A stretch of DNA of 11,605 nt from Oscillospiraceae bacterium (GTDB lineage Bacteria > Bacillota > Clostridia > Oscillospirales > Oscillospiraceae): contig JAEDNR010000063.1 of NCBI GenBank assembly GCA_016302405.1, forward strand, positions 1-11,605. The letters are read 5' to 3'. The notes beneath the pieces are model-generated. The model was given only the letters and a program-made list of their open reading frames with translations, was not told the DNA's origin and made no database searches. A program made the position numbers and the translations under genes. Within the stretch, counting starts at the first letter, position 1, and every line of letters starts with the position of its first letter. Shown in pieces: positions 6,813 through 11,605 of the stretch.

Positions 6813-8861
6813 TCAATTCATCGTCCCCTCCGACCGGGCGAAGAGGGCGGATACCCGGCTGCGCAGGGCGTTGGCCTCGGGGGTATCGGCAGTCCCGGAG
6901 GATTCGATCCACTCCATGGATGCCTGCTGGGCCTGCTTGAGAAGCCCCATATCGAAGCTGAGGTCCGCCACCCGGAAGGCGGGCAGGCCCGACTGCCGGG
7001 AGCCGAAGAAGTCACCGGGGCCCCGCAGGCGCAGGTCTTCCTCGGCGATTTTGAAGCCGTCGTTGGTTCCGCACAGGGCTTTCAGCCGCTGGAGGGTCTC
7101 GGGATTCCGGTTGTGGGAGGTGAGAATGCAGTAGCTCTTGGCCCCGCCCCGGCCCACTCGGCCCCGCAGCTGGTGGAGCTGGCTGAGGCCGAACCGGTCC
7201 GCGTCCTCAATGACCATCAGCGTGGCGTTGGGCACGTCCACGCCCACCTCGATGACTGTGGTGGCAACGAGCACATCCGCTTCCCCCCGGGCAAAGGCGG
7301 CCATGACGGCTTCCTTTTCCGCGCCCTTCATCTGGCCATGGAGCAGGGAGACCCGCAGGTCGGGAAAGACCGTCTGCTGCAAGGTCTCCGCCCACACCGA
7401 GGCGGATTTTACATCCAGGGCATCGTTTTCCTCCACCGCCGGGCAGACGACAAAGCACTGGTGCCCCGCCTGGACCTGCTTGCGGATAAAGGCATTGATC
7501 CTGGCCCGGTAGCTTTCGCCCACCAGGAAGGTATCCACCTTTTCCCGGCCCGGGGGCAGCTCGTCCAGAATGGACACCTCCAGATCGCCGTACATCAGCA
7601 GGGCCAATGTCCTGGGGATGGGGGTGGCGGACATGACGAGCAGGTGGGGGTCTTCCCCCTTGGCGCTGAGGCGGCTGCGCTGGGCAACGCCGAAGCGGTG
7701 CTGCTCGTCGGTGATCACGAGGCCCAGGGACTGGAACTGGGTGGCTTCGGAGATCAGGGCGTGGGTGCCCACTGCCATCTGAATTTCCCCGCCCAGGAGC
7801 TTTTCCCGAACCTGGCGTTTTTCCTTTGGGGTCATGGAGCCGGTGAGCAGTCCCACGGTGATGCCCAGAGGGGCAAAAAGCCTGGTAAGGGAGGCGAAAT
7901 GCTGCTCTGCCAGGATCTCGGTGGGGGCCATGAGGGCAGCCTGGTGCCCGTTGCGGATGGCACAGAACGCCGCCGCGGCGGCAACCATGGTCTTGCCGCT
8001 GCCTACATCCCCCTGGACCAGCCGGTTCATGGGAGTGCCCCGGCTGAAATCCGCCAGGATCTCACCGATAGATCGCTGCTGGGCTCCGGTAAGGGAAAAG
8101 GGGAGGGCTGCATAGAAATCGGAAAGGTCCCGGTTTTCGTAGGGGGCTGTCCGCTTTCCTGCACGGGTGGCCCGCATGAGAGAAAGCCCCGCAGAGAAGA
8201 CGAAAAATTCCTCAAAGATCAGCCGCCGCCGGGCCTGCTCCGCCTCCTGCATGTCGGCGGGCTCGTGAATGGCCCGGTAGGCTTCCTGAGCCGGGAGAAT
8301 GTGATATTTTTCCCGGATGAGGCCCGGCAGGATTTCCGCAGGGGGATCGCAGACAGCCAGAGCCTGCTTCACCGCCCGGAGCATGGCGGCATTGGTGAGC
8401 CCCGCAGTAAGGGGATAGATGGGCAGCACCCGGCGGGTGGTGACGGGCTGGGAGTCCGGGGCTTCAAACACCGGATTTGTCATGCCGTAGGCGGCATAGT
8501 CTCCGGTGAGGGTGCCGTAAAAAATGTATTCCCTGCCGTATTCCAGATTTTCCTGGGCGTATTTGGAATTGAAGAAGGTCAGTGTCAGCCGTCCCGTGGT
8601 GTCCGCCGCCTGGACCCGGGTCAGATCCAGACCCTGGCGGATGTGGGCGGTGCGGGGGGTGTTCATGACCATGGCCCGGAAGCAGGCGGGCTTGTCCGGC
8701 TCCAGTTCGCAGATGGGGATGAGCTTGGTCCGGTCCTCGTAGCCTCTGGGAAAGTGGCAGATGAGGTCTTCCAGCGTGTAGATATTCAGGGCGGCAAAAA
8801 GCTTTGCCTTTGCCGGGCCGATGCCCCGCAGAACGGTAATGGGGTCCGACAGACGGGCCAT
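6813..8861 (-). CDS. recG: ATP-dependent DNA helicase RecG
   Basis: Superfamily 2 helicase that remodels stalled replication forks and branch-migrates Holliday junctions. 682 residues, full length. The N-terminal wedge region contains a helix-hairpin-helix-like VLRGIGPAKAKLF (10-22) and an OB fold (about 55-125). Helicase motifs: I GDVGSGKT (284-291), Ia APTEILAEQH (312-321), II DEQH (385-388), III SATPIPRT (411-418) and VI QLRGRVGR (564-571). The RecG-specific C-terminal LRGPGDFFGSRQSG (612-625) is also present. The frame can be extended to a TTG at 8882, but that would place the AAAGGAGG ribosome binding site inside the gene; the ATG at 8861 sits 9 nt after it and is preferred. No terminator is seen after the stop, so read-through into the LRR gene is possible. 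Confidence 0.96.
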   Translation of the reverse strand: MARLSDPITVLRGIGPAKAKLFAALNIYTLEDLICHFPRGYEDRTKLIPICELEPDKPACFRAMVMNTPRTAHIRQGLDLTRVQAADTTGRLTLTFFNSKYAQENLEYGREYIFYGTLTGDYAAYGMTNPVFEAPDSQPVTTRRVLPIYPLTAGLTNAAMLRAVKQALAVCDPPAEILPGLIREKYHILPAQEAYRAIHEPADMQEAEQARRRLIFEEFFVFSAGLSLMRATRAGKRTAPYENRDLSDFYAALPFSLTGAQQRSIGEILADFSRGTPMNRLVQGDVGSGKTMVAAAAAFCAIRNGHQAALMAPTEILAEQHFASLTRLFAPLGITVGLLTGSMTPKEKRQVREKLLGGEIQMAVGTHALISEATQFQSLGLVITDEQHRFGVAQRSRLSAKGEDPHLLVMSATPIPRTLALLMYGDLEVSILDELPPGREKVDTFLVGESYRARINAFIRKQVQAGHQCFVVCPAVEENDALDVKSASVWAETLQQTVFPDLRVSLLHGQMKGAEKEAVMAAFARGEADVLVATTVIEVGVDVPNATLMVIEDADRFGLSQLHQLRGRVGRGGAKSYCILTSHNRNPETLQRLKALCGTNDGFKIAEEDLRLRGPGDFFGSRQSGLPAFRVADLSFDMGLLKQAQQASMEWIESSGTADTPEANALRSRVSALFARSEGTMN

Positions 8862-8936
8862 AGGAAAACGCCTCCTTTCCAAAAAGCGGCGGGAAAACGG
8901 GAGATAAAGCGGATTGGGTTCATTCAGTAGTTCGGC

Positions 8937-9101
8937 AAAGTGGAATTTCGCGGGCCGGCGGCGCAGCCGCCCTTGCCTCTCCCTATGGGAGAGGTGCCCC
9001 CGTAGGGGGCGGAGAGGGCCCTCTCAGTCACGGCTAAGGCCGTGACAGCTCCCCCATAGGGGGAGCCAAGGCATTTCTGGGAATTCGCCAAATTCTAATT
9101 T
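8937..9101. repeat. Bracketed two-arm palindromic module between rpsT and recG
   Basis: Most of the 334-bp gap. The edges are AAAGTGGAATTTCGCG (8937-8952) and, inverted, GAATTCGCCAAATTCTAATTT (9081-9101, 20 of 21 identical to the reverse complement of 6560-6580). The core (8971-9071) has two similar arms meeting at GAGAGGG/CCCTCTC (9012-9025). Each arm begins CCTTG from its outer end and carries a CCCTATGGG-type hairpin; the right arm adds the 9-bp stem GTCACGGCt-aa-gGCCGTGAC (9026-9045) and the left arm GCCCCC-gta-GGGGGC (8996-9010). A GGCGGC-gca-GCCGCC hairpin sits at 8957-8971. No gene and no clear recG promoter were seen. Confidence 0.8.
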
Positions 9102-9147
9102 ATCTGCCTGCTGAACAAAGACGATAAGCAAAAGTACATATATAATG

Positions 9148-9180
9148 AAAAAACTCCCTCCAAGCACCGCTCGGAAGGAG
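9148..9180 (-). terminator. Intrinsic terminator of rpsT
   Basis: On the minus strand, CTCCTTCCGAGC-ggt-GCTTGGAGGGAG: twelve pairs including two G-U, followed by TTTTTT. It begins 16 nt after the rpsT stop codon. Confidence 0.92.
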
Positions 9181-9195
9181 ATATTTTCAGAGAAT

Positions 9196-9459
9196 TCAGG
9201 CCAGCTTGTTCAGCTTCAGAGTCATGCTGCTCTTTTTCCGGGCAGCATTGTTCTTGTGCAGAAGACCCTTGACAGCCGCGTGGTCAACGGCCTTGACAGC
9301 CTGAGCGTAGGCGTTCTCGGCCTCGGGCTTGCTGCCGGCCGCGACGGCGGCCTCAAACTTCTTCAGGCAGGTCTTCAGAGCGGACTTATCAGCCTTGTTC
9401 TTCTCGTAGGCAATCTTGGAAGACAGGACATCCTTCTTAGAGGACTTGATGTTGGGCAT
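9196..9459 (-). CDS. rpsT: 30S ribosomal protein S20
   Basis: Small-subunit protein that binds 16S rRNA early in assembly; 87 residues, normal length. The typical basic N-terminus MPNIKSSKKDVLSSK, the helical Lys/Ala-rich body and the conserved HKNNAARKKSSMTLKLNKL (68-86) identify it. The start is fixed by AAGGAGGT 6 nt upstream. It is monocistronic, with its own promoter and terminator, upstream of recG but separated from it by the terminator and a repeat module, and divergent from alaA. Confidence 0.97.
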   Translation of the reverse strand: MPNIKSSKKDVLSSKIAYEKNKADKSALKTCLKKFEAAVAAGSKPEAENAYAQAVKAVDHAAVKGLLHKNNAARKKSSMTLKLNKLA

Positions 9460-9497
9460 GGTTCCACCTCCTTGCGCAGTAGTTCATACAGTTTCAC

Positions 9498-9526
9498 ATT
9501 ATAGCGTGTCCCGCCAGTAAAATCAA
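9498..9526 (-). promoter_or_regulatory. Sigma-A type promoter of rpsT
   Basis: On the minus strand, TTGATT (9526-9521), a 17-nt spacer and a perfect TATAAT (9503-9498). It gives a leader of roughly 32 nt. Confidence 0.88.
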
Positions 9527-9588
9527 GCACTTTTTTTATTTTTTCCCGGTTGGGGGAAAATACTGTGGAGAATTGTGGGATATACCAG

Positions 9589-9617
9589 TGGAAAAACCGC
9601 GCGGGATGTGGTATGAT
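9589..9617 (+). promoter_or_regulatory. Probable promoter of alaA
   Basis: TATGAT (9612-9617) with an extended -10 TG (9609-9610) and a weak -35 TGGAAA (9589-9594) at 17-nt spacing. The predicted leader of about 85 nt contains AAGCTG-ctaag-CGGCTT (9639-9655) followed by TTCC, too weak to call an attenuator. Confidence 0.55.
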
Positions 9618-9709
9618 AATAATCCTGTGCAAGAATGTAAGCTGCTAAGCGGCTTTTCCTTTGTTTGGTATCCCTTTCACGGACAAACTTCCAACCGGGA
9701 GGAAAGAAA

Positions 9710-10921
9710 ATGACTATTTCCAGATCCAACCGCATTTCCCAGATCCATTCCGATATTCGGGGGCCTCTGTATGTGGAGGCGCTCAGGATGCAGGCGGCGG
9801 GGGAGCGGGTACTGAAGCTCAATACCGGAAACCCCGCAAGCTTCGGCTTTACCCTGCCGGAGAGCGTCCGAACTGCCCTTACGGAGCATGTGGACGAGGC
9901 GGTGCCCTACTGTGATGTCCGGGGCATGGAGGAAGCTCGGGCGGCAATCCTCCGCTATCACCGGAGCCGGGGCCTGCGGGACATTACCATGGAGGATATT
10001 TTTATCTGCAACGGTGTCAGCGAGGCGGTGACCATGCTGATGACCGCTCTGGTAGGGGACGGGGATGAGATTCTGGTGCCCGCGCCCTGCTATTCCCTGT
10101 GGAGCAACAATGTGTTCATCGGCGGGGGCGTGCCGGTGTTTTACCGCTGCGACCCGGAAAACCAATGGAACCCGGACATCGCGGATATGGAAAAGAAGAT
10201 CACACCCCGCACCAAGGCGGTCCTGGTCATCAATCCCAATAACCCCACCGGCGCGGTGTACAGCCGGGAGGTGCTCCTTTCCATCGGCGCTCTTGCCAGA
10301 AAGCATGGCCTGGTGCTGTTGGCGGACGAAATTTATGACCGGCTGGTCATGGACGGCCTGCTTATGGAGTCCCTGGCGGCCCTGGTGCCGGATGTGCCCT
10401 GCGTGACCTTCAACGGCCTTTCCAAATCCCACATCATCTGCGGCTTCCGGTGCGGCTGGATGGTGTTCTCCGGCCCCGCCAGGGCCCTGGCGGAAATCAA
10501 GGACGGGGTGATGCAGCTTGCCGCCATGCGGCTGTGCGGCAACGCCCTGACCCAGCTGGTGATCCCGGCGGCCCTGGCGGATTCGGCCAGTACGGAGGCG
10601 ATGCTCCTTCCCGGCGGGCGGCTCTACGAGCAGCGCGGAGCCACGGTGGCGGGCCTGAGCAGGATTCCCGGCGTGGGGTTTCTTCCCAACCGGGCGTGCT
10701 TTTATATCTTCCCGGGCATCGATACCCGGATGTATGACTTTGAATCGGACCAGGATTTTGCCCTCCGGTTCCTGCATGAGAAGAAGATTCTGGTCATCCC
10801 GGGGCGGGGCTTCGATTGGCACGAGGACCTGCGCTTCCGGATCGTGATGCTCCCGGAGCCGGAGGTGCTGTCAAGGGCCATGGCGGACCTGGGGGATTTC
10901 CTGGACGGACACAGAAGATAG
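9710..10921 (+). CDS. alaA: PLP-dependent aminotransferase, AlaA type (glutamate-pyruvate transaminase)
   Basis: Class I/II aminotransferase, 403 residues, that probably interconverts pyruvate plus glutamate and alanine plus 2-oxoglutarate in the cytoplasm. The resemblance to E. coli AlaA runs the whole length: DIRGPLYVEALRM (15-27), LKLNTGNPASFGF (35-47), PNNPTGAVYS (176-185), ADEIYD (205-210), the PLP lysine Lys239 in FNGLSKS, GFRCGWMV (245-252), the GGRLYEQR stretch, and FRIVMLP near the C-terminus. The frame opens earlier (9665), but GGAGGAAAG 4 nt before the ATG at 9710 and the AlaA-like N-terminus favour this start. It leads an operon with the DUF2284 gene, whose SD overlaps its TAG stop. 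Substrate preference within this subfamily is inference from similarity. Confidence 0.92.
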   Translation: MTISRSNRISQIHSDIRGPLYVEALRMQAAGERVLKLNTGNPASFGFTLPESVRTALTEHVDEAVPYCDVRGMEEARAAILRYHRSRGLRDITMEDIFICNGVSEAVTMLMTALVGDGDEILVPAPCYSLWSNNVFIGGGVPVFYRCDPENQWNPDIADMEKKITPRTKAVLVINPNNPTGAVYSREVLLSIGALARKHGLVLLADEIYDRLVMDGLLMESLAALVPDVPCVTFNGLSKSHIICGFRCGWMVFSGPARALAEIKDGVMQLAAMRLCGNALTQLVIPAALADSASTEAMLLPGGRLYEQRGATVAGLSRIPGVGFLPNRACFYIFPGIDTRMYDFESDQDFALRFLHEKKILVIPGRGFDWHEDLRFRIVMLPEPEVLSRAMADLGDFLDGHRR

Positions 10922-10932
10922 GAGGAAAGTGT

Positions 10933-11469
10933 ATGGATAAAGCGGCGCTGGAAGAACGGCTTGCGGAGCTCCCTTTGTACAGCTACGGCTTTTTTGACCC
11001 CCGGGAGCTGGAATTTACCGACCGGGTGCGGTGGGTCTGTGAGCACGAGTGCCCCATGTACGGTACCACTTGGGCGTGCCCCCCTGCTGTGGGGGCGGTG
11101 GAGGAATGCAGGAAGAAGTGCATGAGCTACCCGGAGTGCCTGATGATCGCAAGCGTCACCGAGGTATCGGACATCAGCAATATTGACGAGACCCTGGCCA
11201 CCCGTCCGGCCCACGAGAAGCTTACAAACCGGGTGCGGGACGAAATGCGGGAGCTGGGGGTACGGCCTTTTATCCTTTCCACCGAGGCCTGCACCATCTG
11301 CTCCCGGTGCGCCTACTTAGACGGCCTGCCCTGCCGGATGCCGGGGGCCATGCACCCCTGCGTGGAGAGCCAGGGAATCAACGTGATCCCCCTGCTGGAA
11401 AAGTTCGGCCTGGAATTTCAGTACGGCGAGAATGTGGTCACCTGGGTGAGCCTGCTGTTCTTTGCCTGA
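10933..11469 (+). CDS. DUF2284 family cysteine-rich predicted metal-binding protein
   Basis: 178-residue soluble protein of unknown function. The DUF2284 pattern is clear: CEHECPMYGTTWACPP (Cys36, 40, 49), Cys59, Cys63 and Cys69, then TEACTICSRCAYLDGLPCR (Cys120, 123, 126, 134) and HPCVESQGINV (Cys143). That is eleven cysteines, including a CxxCxxC cluster, which suggests an iron-sulfur or other metal centre; this is inference from spacing. The start is the ATG at 10933, 7 nt after GGAGG, which overlaps the alaA stop (tagGAGG); the open frame extends upstream into alaA to 10816, which is not used. Family members are common in strict anaerobes. Translational coupling to alaA suggests co-expression, not a proven shared pathway. 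No terminator was found after it. Confidence 0.88.
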   Translation: MDKAALEERLAELPLYSYGFFDPRELEFTDRVRWVCEHECPMYGTTWACPPAVGAVEECRKKCMSYPECLMIASVTEVSDISNIDETLATRPAHEKLTNRVRDEMRELGVRPFILSTEACTICSRCAYLDGLPCRMPGAMHPCVESQGINVIPLLEKFGLEFQYGENVVTWVSLLFFA

Positions 11470-11554
11470 GAGAGGCCCTGCAAATTCAGAATGCACGAAG
11501 GGGCTGTCTCACTAAGGAAAGGTTTCGTCAAATAGCACATAGAAAAAGAGAGCT

Positions 11555-11598
11555 GTCATTGCGAACCAGTGACCGATGTCACTGGTGTGGCAATCCCC
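11555..11598 (+). repeat. GTCATT palindromic repeat, copy 5
   Basis: 44-bp palindrome, ATTGC/GCAAT outer stem, GA opposite GTG, ACCAGTGAC/GTCACTGGT inner stem, loop CGAT. It is the near-twin of copy 1. It lies in the gap after the DUF2284 gene; any facing partner would be beyond the window. The rest of this gap (11470-11554) shows a CAAATTCAGAAT (11481-11492), weakly like the bracket ends, and nothing else. Confidence 0.8.
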
Positions 11599-11605
11599 CC
11601 CGATT

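Noticed and set aside
8862..8882. TTG start at 8882 for RecG
   Set aside because: It would encode the AAAGGAGG ribosome binding site; the ATG at 8861 has ideal spacing and gives the normal N-terminus.
7113..8930. 605-codon + strand frame opposite recG, and long frames opposite tsf, rpsB and alaA
   Set aside because: Antisense shadows of GC-rich genes; the opposite strand carries clear conserved proteins with SDs, these have none.
9141..9146. TATAAT on the + strand near the rpsT terminator as a promoter
   Set aside because: No -35-like hexamer at 16-18 nt upstream and no + strand gene follows; it lies beside the terminator's A/T run.
9618..9709. Riboswitch or attenuator ahead of alaA
   Set aside because: Only a weak 6-bp hairpin with a poor T-run; no conserved riboswitch core could be recognised.

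Overview
The window looks like a chromosomal piece from a GC-rich anaerobic Firmicute, most likely a gut clostridium of the Oscillospiraceae/Ruminococcaceae type. This is inferred from the gene families (EF-Ts and S2 sequence style, C_GCAxxG_C_C protein, DUF2284, BspA-type LRR surface protein, TgpA-like transglutaminase), the strong AGGAGG ribosome binding sites, and the abundance of small palindromic intergenic repeats. The species cannot be fixed from the window. All recognisable genes are housekeeping or common accessory genes. I saw no phage, CRISPR array, transposase, toxin-antitoxin pair, rRNA or tRNA.

Layout. From the left edge: the 3' part of a membrane transglutaminase-like protein (+) and a structured repeat with a probable terminator. 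Then a minus-strand series: a C_GCAxxG_C_C family protein; a 410-bp repeat-rich gap; tsf and rpsB in one operon with a clear promoter (TTGCAA-N17-TATAAT), a structured leader and a strong terminator; an RluA-type pseudouridine synthase coupled (1-nt gap) to an upstream LRR surface-protein gene; a nested inverted-repeat module; recG; another repeat module; and rpsT with its own promoter and terminator. At the right the direction switches to +: alaA-type aminotransferase, then a cysteine-rich DUF2284 protein, then the start of another repeat-containing gap.

How the genes relate. rpsB-tsf, rpsT and the RluA synthase belong to translation and ribosome biogenesis, and recG to replication-fork repair. 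alaA and the DUF2284 gene form a two-gene operon divergent from rpsT. The LRR protein and the transglutaminase are envelope proteins with no evident link to the rest.

The unusual content is in the gaps. Three of them hold multi-hairpin modules bracketed by inverted copies of an AAATTGGAATTT-like sequence, each with a different payload. Five copies of a second palindrome (GTCATT...CCAGT...ACTGG...GTG..AAT) keep the same GA/GTG internal loop and show compensatory base changes within this single window. These are REP/BIME- or MITE-like elements. They are the most rewarding part of the window, although similar repeats are common in related genomes.
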